Below, piece after piece: positions 27,701-37,580 of a stretch of 64,000 bases of DNA. Made by a program: the position numbers and the translations under genes. The first letter of the stretch is position 1, and each line of letters starts with the position of its first letter. The stretch lies in the NCBI GenBank assembly GCA_013396525.1, contig VWYX01000258.1:620001-684000 (forward strand). The letters are read 5' to 3'. Source of the stretch: Chaetorhynchus papuensis. Lineage: Eukaryota > Chordata > Aves > Passeriformes > Rhipiduridae. The notes below the pieces were generated by a model. It worked only from the letters and a program-made list of their open reading frames with translations. It searched no databases and was not told the origin of the DNA.

Positions 27701-28221
27701 ATTATCTTTTAATAGTAATCATTTTCTGTGTTCTATCAGCATATTTCTGAAACACATTCAAGGGTGTTAGAGAAATATGAGGTATTGTGGGTAGAGGTAA
27801 TCTGGACTCTGTGCACCAGTGGGTGTTCACAAACACACATTAACCACAACTGGGGACTAGAGTTAAGTTAGAGTTAAGCAATTTTCTACAGGATTGCATT
27901 TTACAATGGTAGGAGGGAAATAATTTTAATCCCATAAGTAGAACAAGTATCATTCATTCACTTCTTTCCATAATGATGTGTCAGTGTTCATGGACCTTGT
28001 TCTAAAATCCTGTGTTCTGAGCAGCAGCAGTCTTGTAGCATAACTGGTAGAACTTAAGGATCAGGATTCATAGATACTAGATAAAGGGCTGTGCATTGTA
28101 TCATTAATAATATATTAAAAGTTAATAATCATCTTGATATTATACAACAGCAAATGCAGGGCTGTAGCACAACTCATACTGATTGGGTTTTTTTGCAAGC
28201 TGAGAGCTGCTGCTGTAGTTG
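24766..28221. other. Unassigned AT-rich stretch
   Basis: No gene is recognised. A 9-bp perfect inverted repeat, AAATCAGAT and ATCTGATTT with a 7-base spacer, lies at 25402-25426. The stretch near 25216-25260 (CTCCTGTGACTCCATTG) may be another fragment of the palindromic repeat seen at 24.7 kb. The longest frame is 99 codons (26911-27210 on +) with no known motif. Confidence 0.45.
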
Positions 28222-28400
28222 CACCACCAGACTGGCATTCGAGAGATGTAGGGATAGCCACATGCTTCCTGTGTGACTTCTTATAAATTGCTTAATCTCT
28301 GTTTCTTAACTCCTCATCCATGAAACAGAATTATTTCCTTGAACCACAGGAATGCCTATTAAAACACATGTATTAATGAGCAGGTACAGTGGCAGTAAAA
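28222..28400 (+). mobile_element. MIR-type SINE remnant, sense
   Basis: In order from the left are ACCACCAGACTGGCATTCGA (resembling the tRNA-derived part of MIR around its B box, with GGTTCGA decayed to GCATTCGA), GCCACATGCTTCCTGTGTGA (28257-28276, the MIR block around CTGTGTGACC), TTGCTTAATCTCTGTTTCTT, CTCCTCATCCATGAAACAG (the CTCATCTGTAAAATG block) and, further on, ATGTATTAATGAGCAGG plus ACAGTGGCA, like the 3' part. The order and spacing of all the blocks agree with MIR, so this is probably a nearly full-length but old copy. It was judged by eye against the remembered consensus. Confidence 0.65.
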
Positions 28401-28919
28401 ACTGTAAAATGGCAATTAGAAAAATGTAAGAGTGAAAGCTCTCTGTATTCATACTTGTAATTTATTCCTAACTTCAGCCCCCTCCACATTTTCTGCAGAT
28501 CTATGCTAATACCCCACTGGTAAACTTTTCCATTTTCTGATTAATTCCCAAGAGAACGTTGCAAAAATACTGTGTTTTATCAGAATAATGTTTTTACTAT
28601 TTCTTTCAATGTGTTGTGGATACAAATACATGAAAAAATATATCAAAGTACACGACCATCAAAGACTATTTACATAAGAAATGAAGTATCATATAAGGAA
28701 ATTATACCACAAAACTATGTATACTTCAACAATCTTTGCCAGTGATAAATGTATTCCTGTAAATATGATTTGTCCAATGTAAAATTCAGATATGTTAGAG
28801 ATCAAACTGTCAGTCATTTAATAGTTAGGAAACATGTAAATTGGATTATAGCAATGCCTACTTTAGGACCTTTCATTAAAAATGCTCTGATTAAGTCTTG
28901 AATATATTGGAGCAACACT
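28401..28919. other. Unassigned AT-rich stretch between MIR relics
   Basis: No open frame, RNA gene or repeat is recognised. The sequence is strongly AT-rich with many short TATA- and AAAT-like runs. Confidence 0.5.
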
Positions 28920-29000
28920 TTTCATGACAGATAAGGAAAATGGAGAGGCGAAGAGTGAGGAATGATGTAAGATTGCACAATTGCTCCACGTGGAGTGAAT
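28920..29000 (-). mobile_element. Possible MIR-type SINE fragment, antisense
   Basis: From about 28927, ACAGATAAGGAAAATGGAGA is followed by GGCGAAGAG and then by GATGTAAGATTGCACAATTG. This follows the reverse-complement MIR order (ACAGATGAGGAAACTGAGGC, then AAGTAACTTGCCCAAGGTCA). The fit is weaker than at 17.1, 28.3 and 33.1 kb, and the fragment is short. Confidence 0.4.
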
Positions 29001-29892
29001 CTGCCCTAGCACTGAGGAACCGTTTGAGGAAGCTGGGAAATGGAGAAGGGTGTGGCTGGTGAAACCCTGTCTCTCAGAGCCATAACCACATGTTTAAAAT
29101 AGCACTGGAAAAATACACTCTGGCCCATCTTTGTTGTTTTTGAGTGGAGTAAACTTTCTACATGAGTCCTTTAAAACAAGCATGCACACACAAGGAAGAA
29201 TAGGAGCCATCAGTGGCATAAAGCATGCCCTTAATTTCCACACTCCTCTCAGTTCTAGGTAAGAAGGAGCTCCTAAAGGCAAGGCTCCACGTAGTTATTG
29301 TCTAACTGGAGTATCCTCTTTAGTGATGCACAGCGACAGAAAATACTTATCATTGATTCCATAGAAAATGAAAGAACAGAGAACAGGGAAAATCATTATT
29401 TATAATAAAAAGATATGTGTGGGCTTATGCATCATGAGTATAAATCGGTCCCAGTCAGGAGTAATATAGTATTCTGGCAAAATAAGTTTCCACTTAAGAA
29501 GATATTTCATTTAGGCAGGGGAAAAGATTTTTCAATGATAAAGAAATAGCAAAGAAAGCCATGCAACTAAAAGCAGCAACTTTACTAAAGGTCTCTTTCT
29601 AACCAGTTACTTAGAGAGAGAGGAAGTAGATATGGAACTATCACAATCACAGCTACCCTTTGATTTTGATAAAATGCCTCAGGAGGCAGTAAAATGACAG
29701 AATGAAAACAAAAGAGATCCTCAGGGTGATCTATCTCAAATTAAGTCTAAAGGCCTTTATGTCACTTCATGTCAGTTCCTATTTCTAAATGGTTCAGAAG
29801 GCCCTTTTCAGAGAGCAGCAGTCCCACATGTAGGAGGCTGAGTCAGTTCTAAGTAGCCATGTAAGAAACTTCTTTTCTACTTACATAGCAGC
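29001..29892. other. Unassigned non-coding stretch
   Basis: Nothing recognised. The longest frame is 62 codons (29094-29282 on -) and has no known features. Confidence 0.5.
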
Positions 29893-29913
29893 TTTTTTTT
29901 TTTTTTTTTTTTT
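29893..29913. repeat. T21 homopolymer
   Basis: An uninterrupted run of 21 T lies between AGCAGC and AATTTTG. It could be the A-tail of an antisense retroposed sequence, but no recognisable retroposon body lies next to it, so a simple mononucleotide microsatellite is the safer reading. Confidence 0.9.
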
Positions 29914-30139
29914 AATTTTGATTTAAACTGAGAAGTAATATCAAGGTTTATACCCTGGCATGACACTGGGTGGTTCTCACTGTAAGGAGTGCAATTGTTT
30001 GATCAGTTAGTAAGACAAATGGAGTCCTGAATAAGCAGGTACAAGACAGCATGTCAAACAACAAAAAATATTGTCATGCTTCCTCTCAGTGTTGTAGATC
30101 TTTCTGTATTGAATACAGACTTTATGTATTTGTCAAGGC

Positions 30140-30545
30140 CACAGAATGGTCGAGGTTGGAAGGAATCTCCAGAGCTCATCTAGCCCAACTCCCCAGCTCA
30201 AGTTGGGCCAGTTGTCCAGCACCATGTCCAGATGGCTTTTGAATATCTCCAAGGATGTAGACTCCACAACCTCAGGGCAAACTATGCCAGTGAAACAGTA
30301 TTTCCTGACATTCAGAGGGGTTTTTTCAGCTGTCTCTAGTCCTGTCAGTGGGCAGCACTGAAAAGAGCCTGGCATCATACTCTTTGCACCCTCCTGTCAT
30401 ATATTTATAGACACTGATGAGGACCCCATGTGCTTTGTCTTCAGGCTGAGCAGTCCCAGGTCTCTCAGCCTTTCCTCACAGGAAACATGCTCCAGTCCCT
30501 ACGTCAAACCCATAGTCCTACACTGGACTCTCTCCAGTAGCAATT
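30140..30545 (-). mobile_element. CR1 LINE, 5'-truncated antisense copy (copy 2)
   Basis: This CR1 copy lies on the minus strand. Its 3' end is near 30140 (GAATGGTCGAGGTTGGAAGG, the conserved CR1 3' region), and it runs up to about 30545, where GGACTCTCTCCAGTAGCAAT is the antisense of the ORF2 block around LLERVQ. The minus-strand frame at 30133-30378 reads EVVESTSLEIFKSHLDMVLD, the C-terminal part of CR1 ORF2. The copy is degenerate and its 3' tail repeat is almost lost, which suggests it is older than copy 3. It is not autonomous. Confidence 0.92.
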
Positions 30546-30962
30546 TTACAATAAACCTTCTCCTAATCGGTCAAGCTGAGATAGAACTGCATATATTTCT
30601 TTCTTTCTGAGAAAGATGCATTGGCCAACATCAGCCTTGTCTAAGAAAGAGTCACAATTTTGTTCACATAATATATCGTACTCTCTCTGTCTCCTGCCTT
30701 CCAGATTTATGCATTGTGGGATCATTTGCAGCAGAAAACTGAGTGTCCTGGGCACAGAGGAAAAAGAGGGGTGGGAGTTTTCTAGTGCTGTTAAATTCCA
30801 TACCACCCATGTCATGGTGGGGGAGCGTGGTTTCAGCAGAAAATGCCGAGCCACTGGAAGCTGGAAGTGGAGTCAGTCTTACCTTGGTGGTGGGGAAAGA
30901 CAGACTGGTCCCTTGAACACACACCAGCAGTAACTGCTGCTGAAGCCATGGAAAGATGTGAG
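30546..30962. other. Unassigned stretch between CR1 copy 2 and the TGC tract
   Basis: Overlapping frames of about 100 codons exist on both strands (30546-30854 on -, 30616-30933 on +), and none shows known motifs. GC content rises towards the trinucleotide tract. Confidence 0.5.

Positions 30963-30995
<33 letters not shown>
30963..30995 (+). repeat. (TGC)11 trinucleotide microsatellite, pure
   Basis: There are eleven uninterrupted TGC units, equal to (CTG)n on + and (CAG)n on -. All frames across it are open: poly-Cys (30843-31124 on +), poly-Leu (30962-31204 on +), poly-Gln (30833-31120 on -) and poly-Ser (30664-31095 on -). The minus-strand frame with ten Gln is 95 codons and begins MKKLGPAVLGKLLSLDRSR. 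Open frames are expected across a pure CTG tract, so this alone does not show a coding exon. Such tracts are unstable in length. Confidence 0.95.
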
Positions 30996-30996
<1 letters not shown>

Positions 30997-32632
30997 CCGG
31001 AGAAGGGAACCCCCTGCATTGGGACTGCCGCTGCAGCCGGCAAAGCCACTGTTTCCTGGCAGCACGACTCCTATCCAGACTAAGCAGCTTCCCAAGTACT
31101 GCAGGGCCCAGTTTTTTCAAGTAAATGGTTCTTATCTCAACTCAGAGTCTCTGCTTTTAGTGTCCCTCTCACCAGAAGAGGGTGGGGGGAAGAGAGTATC
31201 TTAAGTGGGGTTTAATTTTCCACTGTGTTTTTGAAACTAGCACACTGACATAATTTCAGAGCTGAATGGACTTCATTGTAATCAAATAAGCTTTTTTAAA
31301 CTTTCAAATATTTTGGAAATCTTAATTTGGCCGATTGACCTTGCTTTCACCTGAGGCACTGGTATCCTGTGCAGTAGCAGGGTAGGTCCCAGTTTTGCTC
31401 TCCTGTGCAGGGTTGTGATGTGTGCCTACTGCACCATGCCAGGCACCTGCAGAGAGGCACCTTCCCAGCCTGCCCTTCCCACCGGCAGCACAAACCCCTG
31501 CAGTTCTGCGACTCACCGCTCAGGCTTCACAGGCACCCTAAGTGTGCCACTGTTTGAGATCTGCTCTGTAGTCAGATATCCGCTCCCTTTGGCCTCTGGG
31601 GAAAGGACAGCAGGTCAGATCCAGCCCCTTCCTCTGCCTGTCCTGGGCCATATGTCCTGGCCATATGCGCTGGGAACAGTGCAGCATGGACCAGGGGAGA
31701 GTTGAGCTAGTGGGGCCAGGTCTGGGCAGTTTCTGCTTTGGATCCCCAAAGCAGTTCTGCATTTGCACGCTGTTGGGTTGAAGGTGTTAACACAGGTTTC
31801 AGTTGAAGATGTGAAAGACTGCAGTAAGATCCCTGAAAAAATGTAAAATCTCCTTCACATGAGGTTTTTAATGACAAGTTAAAAATTACCTGTCAGGAAT
31901 GTGCATGGATACCTGATCCTGCATCAGTGCTGGGCTGTTTGAGGTCCAAGTTTCTTCCACCCTGCCATTTCTACAATACGTAGGTAAGAGCTTCCTTTCT
32001 CCACTGGAAATCAGTTCTTAGCCTGAAACACTCCAGACACGCCTTCTTTATTGCAAGACATACATAGGCCAGTTGAACCTGAATGAAACCACTTCCAGCA
32101 CTAGTGCTTCTAGTTACTTCTGACTTCCCAGTGAGTAGCATCATGTCCCCAGGCTCATGGAATCCCAGCCCACTAACCCCACCTCACTGATGTTGCATGA
32201 GCCTACCTACACTCTCCTTCTTATACAGAGAATCATCATAAAGAGACCATTTCACCCCCATTGCACCTCTTTCACTTTTGCCTTGATTTATTGATTACAT
32301 ATTAAAATTCAGGAAGGAAATATTTAATACTACTTTGCAATCTTCTCATGTCATCTTGTAAGTTTCTATGCATACTGATCTGTCATTACAGAAAACACAG
32401 TTTGTGTTGGGGAACTCACAACTAATTCTAGCCTTGTAATCAGATACGAATATTGCAGAAGGGAGAGTCTACCAGATGCTCCAGAATACTTCAAAGACTG
32501 ATTGCAAATAATTTTTTTGTTTAGATTGATCTGACTTTAGATTACTTAGAATTGTTGTTAATAAACAGTGAGTGACTTTATGCTGAATGTTGCTGCCAGT
32601 TACTTCATTTAGCTCTGTTCCCAGTGAGATTT
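30996..32632. other. Unassigned stretch, GC-richer on its left side
   Basis: From 30996 to about 31760 the DNA is GC-richer, with several overlapping open frames (96 codons at 31415-31705 on +, 76 at 31538-31768 on -), none recognised. To the right it becomes AT-rich. No transposon is recognised. Confidence 0.45.
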
Positions 32633-32648
32633 AAAAAAAAAAAAAAAA
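32633..32648. repeat. A16 homopolymer framed by a short inverted repeat
   Basis: Sixteen A are flanked by TGAGAT on the left (32625-32630) and ATCTCA on the right (32650-32655), which are reverse complements. The combination is probably accidental. Confidence 0.85.
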
Positions 32649-33039
32649 GATCTCATGGGAATCATTACATTCTCTCACTGTAAAAGGATTTTTTTCTTGT
32701 TTCTTCTTCTTGTTATGTACTTTTACTGCCAGTTCAGGCATTCAGCTTTGGAAACCTTGGTCTGATCCTGCCAAATCTCAACCACTGTCACCCAAACTGT
32801 GTGACAAAAAAGGCTGCCATTCACATCTCTAGAATGCTGCCTTTTTATTAATTGACTGGAATACAACAGTTACTACTACAGTACTATTGCAGTAGTCCCA
32901 GTATGTATTATGATAGTAACATTTCTTATATGCAAATATAAATAAATTAATATCACAGTCTAAAGGGGTTACAACATCTCCCAATGATCCTCTGGTTAGG
33001 ACCCAAATCCTGTGGCAATTACGTCTGCATTCTCACACT
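32649..33039. other. Unassigned AT-rich stretch
   Basis: No gene or transposon is recognised. An imperfect hairpin (ACTACTACA against TGCAGTAGT) lies at about 32872-32898. Confidence 0.5.
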
Positions 33040-33170
33040 CATTCCTGCTCTGCTGTCTTGGACCAGTCTTGGGTCTGCATCCTTCAGTTTCATCATTTGT
33101 GAAATGACACTTTTGTAGACCTTCATAATGTTTGTGAAAAGCTTTGAAATACTGGGTGTAGAAGACATTA
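33040..33170 (+). mobile_element. MIR-type SINE remnant, sense
   Basis: TGCTGTCTTGGACCAGTCTT (33051-33070) is followed by GCATCCTTCAGTTTCATCAT with TTGTGAAATGAC after it, then by GTGAAAAGCTTTGAAATACT. These correspond in order to the MIR blocks CTGTGTGACCTTGGGCAAGT, CTCAGTTTCCTCATCTGTAA and AAAGCGCTTTGAGATCCT. The last block favours a MIR3/L2-like 3' end. The copy is old and diverged. It was judged by eye. Confidence 0.65.
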
Positions 33171-33607
33171 GCAAACCCCAAAGTAAAGACTTTCATTTGT
33201 TTGACTGTGTCTTACCTAGGATCTACGTGAGCAGTAGGTCCAACTTTAAGGGGTCTGGTGACAGGGGAAGAAAAAATCCAGACTGTAGGCATGATAAAAG
33301 ATTAGGGAAAAAAGATGTCTACAACAGGCTTGCCACCTGATATTCACTAGGCTTCTGTTTAGCTGTCCCTGAGATCTGATAGACTCGTGCCCAGGGTAGC
33401 TGAACTCAGGGAGACCTGAGCCCATCCTGCTCATATTCCAGCCTGGCCAGCTGTGGGCCAGCTGTGGTCTGCAAGCCAGGCAACCATGTCCAAGCTGAGA
33501 TACTCTGTGTTAGCATGGGCCAGAGCTTTCAGGTAGGGGCCTGGCCATTTCAGTTAGATCAAAGGACTCTTGGGCTGTCTACGCCAGCACAAATAAACCT
33601 GGAAATA
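33171..33607. other. Unassigned stretch between MIR and CR1 copy 3
   Basis: Short frames only (70 codons or fewer). It includes a small local direct repeat (GGCCAGCTGTGG, 33445-33470). No gene recognised. Confidence 0.5.
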
Positions 33608-34053
33608 TTCATAGAATCATAGGATCATGGAATATTCTGAGTTGGAAGGGACCCACAAGGATCATTGAGTCCAGCTCTTAGCCCTGCACAGAACAGCCCC
33701 AAGAATCACACCCTGTGCCTGAGAGCATTGTCCAAATGCTTCTTGGAGACTGCCAGGCTTGGTGCTGAGACCACTTCCCAGGGGAGCCTGTTCCAGTGCC
33801 CAGCCACCCTCTGGGTGAAGAACCTTTTCCTGATATGTAACATAAACCTCCCCTGACGCAGTTTCAGCCCTTTCTCTTGGGTCCTGGCACTGGTCACCAC
33901 AGAGAAGAGATCAGTGTCTGCCCCTACTCTTCCCCTTGTGAGGAAGTTGTAGACTGCTATGATGTCTCCCCTCAGTCTCCTCTTCTCCAGGCTGAAAAGA
34001 CCAACTGACCTCAGCCACTCCTCATATATTCAGGATATTCCCCATCTCCAGGC
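33608..34053 (-). mobile_element. CR1 LINE, 5'-truncated antisense copy (copy 3)
   Basis: This is the best-preserved CR1 copy here, on the minus strand. The 3' tail at 33608-33633 (CATAGAATCATAGGATCATG on +) is the antisense of the CR1 tail repeat ATTCTATGATTC, and it is followed by the conserved GAGTTGGAAGGGACC block. The minus-strand frame 33706-33900 reads LRQGRFMLHIRKRFFTQRVA, then GHWNRLPWEVVSAPSLAV, the typical C-terminus of CR1 ORF2. Further upstream, LEKRRLRGDIIAVYNFLTRG is readable at about 33930-33990. It is truncated near 34053, so no functional protein is encoded. The clean tail suggests it is younger than copies 1 and 2. Confidence 0.95.
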
Positions 34054-34536
34054 AGGTATGGTTATTGTTACAACACTCAGTGTAATAATTTTCCGTCTCA
34101 CAAATAGTAGGTCCCTATTCTTCTTTATTCACAAATCCACTTCCCCACAGTCCTAGTTCTTTAGGAAAAGGAGCTGTAGGCTGCTGCATCCAAAGGGACT
34201 CATGGATTCTTAACAGAGGAGACAAAAATGCGTGTTGCCTTCCTTTAGATGAGAGGTCAGACTCTTTGTCGTTGGAGGGGAGGGCAAAAGGCAGAAGTAT
34301 GACAAAGACTGAGGGTAGAGCGTTCATTACTTGTCCTCACATTGGAAGAGGCCCAAAGCTCAACAGCTCTGCCCTCCTGCTCATCCCTGCCAAAGACCAT
34401 GGTGACAAGCCAAGGAGCAAGCCCTCCAACAGACTGAGGAAGCTGCAGAGCCTTTTTTTCTTGCCACCCTTGACAAGGCTCTGCTTTCCTGTGCCAGCAC
34501 CTGGCCCTGACTGAAGGCCTCTGCAAACAGTGCTGT
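34054..34536. other. Unassigned stretch right of CR1 copy 3
   Basis: Overlapping frames of 82-128 codons on both strands (34266-34514 on +, 34257-34580 and 34337-34723 on -) lack known motifs. The right end is GC-richer. Confidence 0.45.
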
Positions 34537-34577
34537 CTCCAGTGCCCCCAGCTCTCACTGGAGTGGGGGCACTGGAG
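34537..34577. repeat. Perfect 14-bp GC-rich inverted repeat (hairpin)
   Basis: CTCCAGTGCCCCCA (34537-34550) and TGGGGGCACTGGAG (34564-34577) are exact reverse complements separated by a 13-base loop. Ten of the 14 pairs are G-C, so the RNA hairpin would be stable. Outside the stem a few further pairs form with bulges. There is no U-rich tract after it. It could be a small structured RNA element, a chance palindrome, or part of an unrecognised repeat. It lies in a GC-richer patch without a recognised gene. Confidence 0.92.
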
Positions 34578-36494
34578 CACTGGCAGCCTTGGCTGTGGGA
34601 GTATAGGAGCTGCTGCTGTCCTTGTGGACTAAACCTTTGGCTCTGACAGGACTTAATGCCAACTTCATCTGAGAACGGCTTTAGAAAATCTGTGCAAGTA
34701 ATTAGGGGATGAACCGCCTCCAAGGAAACTTTCTCCCTAACCCTTATTAGTAGTTAGAGGTTGGCCACAAAGCAAGTAGCTTTACATTCTCAGACTTACA
34801 GACACCATTATGATGGACGTCCCGACAGGAGCCAATTCAAAACAGATACACGGGGCTTTGTTTGGTAATGTGGGTGTGCTGGTTTGCGTGAGGTACCAGC
34901 GCTGCAACTCTGTATGGGATTGACATGGCTTTATCTTTTCTAAGCACTGGTCTTTAACAGATTAAAAAAGAATTTTTTTTTAATCTGAAGCCAAAATTTT
35001 GACAAGACTTCAAAATGCCCTGAAACCAAATCCAGACAATCTACAAACATTTGAAAATGAAATCTGTTATGAAAAATAATTTATTTTTAGGGGGTTTAAA
35101 CATATTGTTATTGACATTTCATGCAGTAGTGTAGCAATGCTGTCTAAAAGGATGTGTAATGTACAATGCTGTCAATATTCTATGAGCTGATTCTCAGATT
35201 TTATTTTATAAGTGGGCAGCGGTGTCTAAGTCAAGGCAGAAACCCTTTACTTTATGGATCGGGAGGTCTTTTGTTTGTACTGTGACACATTTTTAACAGA
35301 ATATTTCAACAGAATTTCCATTCAACAGGAAGTTTCAAACTGTTTTCATTCTGAAGGAGAGCAATTTGCAAAGTGACAATATTTTCCGTGACAGGGAAAT
35401 CCCAGCTTTTAACTCATTTCTGTCCCAAAGCAAGGAACTGTGTGGGTGACTCCTTCCATCTCACTCCTAGCCCCAGTGCCACTTCCTGCATTACTTACTG
35501 TCACTTTTCAGCACAGGATTTATGTCTCCAAAGTTAGCAGGTATGATTCTGAGCACAGGATTAGGAAGATTTCATAAAATGAGCACTCCATATTTTTGGA
35601 GGAGTCTCTCTTCAGATCAGAATCACACTCTAAAGCCAAAGTCACAGCCCCAGATTTTATATTGTGTGTGACCAAGCCCTGCATTTTCCAAGTCATAAGA
35701 GTTATTATGACCTGGTCATAAAGGGAGTCAGGTCCTAAGCTGTGCAACTATTTCTCAGATCCTTTTATTTGCATGAACAGCTTCATCTGTAATAATACTT
35801 GCACCATATGCAAACTCTTGTTTGCAATTCACATAAATTATTAATTCACAGCTTAAGCTGCACATTTCCTCTATTAGTCACATTTCTTGGAGGCTTCTCA
35901 TTACTACAGCATATGGAAGTCTTCTTTCCCTGTGGTGCTGTGCAGTGATTAACTGTGGGAATCAAAAGATATGTAAAATATATCATTTAGGACCAAACTG
36001 AAGATAGAAATTTCCCTAGCACAAACCTTGTCAAGCAAGCAGTAGAGTTACTGCAAGTTTACATTGCTGCAAGCTTTTTCAGTGTTTGAAGACAATGTAT
36101 TTTTATCTTGTCCAATACCAAATGGACAACAGGAGTTTGAGAACTGTGTGTAGGGACTAATGACTAGCTGGGAGGAGCTGATGGCTCAAATGCAGTTGAG
36201 GGCCATTAATTGTGGGCAGTCATTAATTCTCAGACAACACCCAGTGTCAGAGTTGTTACTCTTATAAATAGTTGTTTAAAATCTTGTCTATGAATGTTTT
36301 TAGGGTTAGGTAGTTATGGTCAGCACATATGGGGCATTTCCAGAAAATTAACACTTTGTATGTTGGGCAGATTGCTTATGTCAGCTCTCCCCATGCCTCT
36401 CATTTGCTAATATATTTTGAATGATGAATTGTGGTTTATGTTTTTATACACTCCCAGTATTTAAGTTACATCTATTGATTTTCAACGGCTTCCA
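34578..36494. other. Unassigned AT-rich stretch
   Basis: No gene or transposon is recognised; the longest frame lying wholly inside is 75 codons (35520-35747 on -). Near 35187-35230 the wording CTGATTCTCAGATTTTATTT recalls the edge of an old palindromic amniote repeat, but too weakly to call. Confidence 0.5.
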
Positions 36495-36504
36495 TGTGTG
36501 TGTT

Positions 36505-36551
<47 letters not shown>
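36495..36551 (+). repeat. (TG)n dinucleotide microsatellite
   Basis: About 57 bases of TG with two TTTG interruptions on the left. The right part, 36509-36551, is uninterrupted TG (21 units plus a T). Alternating purine-pyrimidine DNA of this kind can adopt Z-DNA under supercoiling. It is probably length-polymorphic. Confidence 0.95.
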
Positions 36552-36555
<4 letters not shown>

Positions 36556-37386
36556 TTTAAGAGAGTGTCTTTCAGAAGAGAAACCCCATGTTGATATATC
36601 TGACATGACTTGTAACAACCAAAGGAAAGAATTTTAGGTAAATCACAACTGAAAGGGAAAACCTCCCACGGTGTTTCAGGTTATATGAATATACAAGAAA
36701 AGGACAAAGGAAGGTAGAACAAGCTGCTGCCAACAGCCATATCAGCAAGGAATTTAATTCAGTTGCAAACGTGCAAACACATTCCTGCTGGACACACTGC
36801 AGACTGCTCCAAGATGGGTACAGGACTGATAAAAAAAGTGCAAGGTCAAATAACTATGAGGAGCTCAGGAAAATGATGTTGGCCTCCAATTAAAACCTTG
36901 CCAATGATGACCTATATAATGTTTTTATGGGTTGTATGAAATGAAGATGTAGTTTCAGTTCCATTCTCAGAAAAGGCCTTTTTGCATCACATAAGTCATC
37001 ATCAGAGAAGATGTTAATATGACTTCCTTGTTGGGGAAGCTAAGACCTAAGGGACTATGGAAAATGAAGCTTCCTTTTCCTATTAGAGTTGTTTGCTCCA
37101 GGTTGAGTTGGAAAGATATTGGTAGTGAAACAAAAAAATATTCCTGCCCTATGTATGTCTCCCAGGTATCTCAGCATGCTTGCTTAACAGCTTTCATGAC
37201 TGAAATATCCATTTTTAATGGACATTTTAAGAAAAGAAAAATCTATTGGTTTTTTGAATATGACTACTAAAGCCAGCAAGCAGACATATAAAAAAGAGAG
37301 CACATGAACAGCTGCAGATGTAATCCAGGCAGCCAAAAGACTAGCGTGAGCTTATTTTAATAGAACTCAAAGCCTGCCAGAGGACA
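36552..37386. other. Unassigned stretch between two microsatellites
   Basis: No gene recognised. An 83-codon frame at 37019-37270 on + has no known motif. Confidence 0.5.
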
Positions 37387-37580
37387 TCTTCTCCTTCTCC
37401 TTCTCCTTCTCCTTCTCCTTCTCCTTCTCCTTCTCCTTCTCCTTCTCCTTCTCCTTCTCCTTCTCCTTCTCCTTCTCCTTCTNCTTCTCCTTCTCCTTCT
37501 CCTTCTCCTTCTCCTTCTCCTTCTCCTTCTCCTTCTCCTTCTCCTTCTCCTTCTCCTTCTCCTTCTCCTTCTCCTTCTTC
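37387..37580. repeat. (CTTCTC)n hexanucleotide polypyrimidine/polypurine tract with one N
   Basis: About 32 nearly perfect copies of the hexamer CTTCTC run without other interruption except an N at 37483. The complement is (GAGAAG)n. On the minus strand it is read as an alternating Glu-Gly run inside a 119-codon frame (37341-37700), which I take as an artefact of the repeat. The pure homopurine/homopyrimidine strands can form intramolecular triplex (H-DNA), and the GG pairs every six bases allow two-layer G-quadruplexes on the minus strand. The N in the middle suggests the assembled length may be unreliable. Confidence 0.97.

Noticed and set aside
32625..32655. A16 run with flanking TGAGAT/ATCTCA as a terminator or retroposon signature
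   Set aside because: Six-base arms around a homopolymer are easily produced by chance, and no retroposon body is attached.
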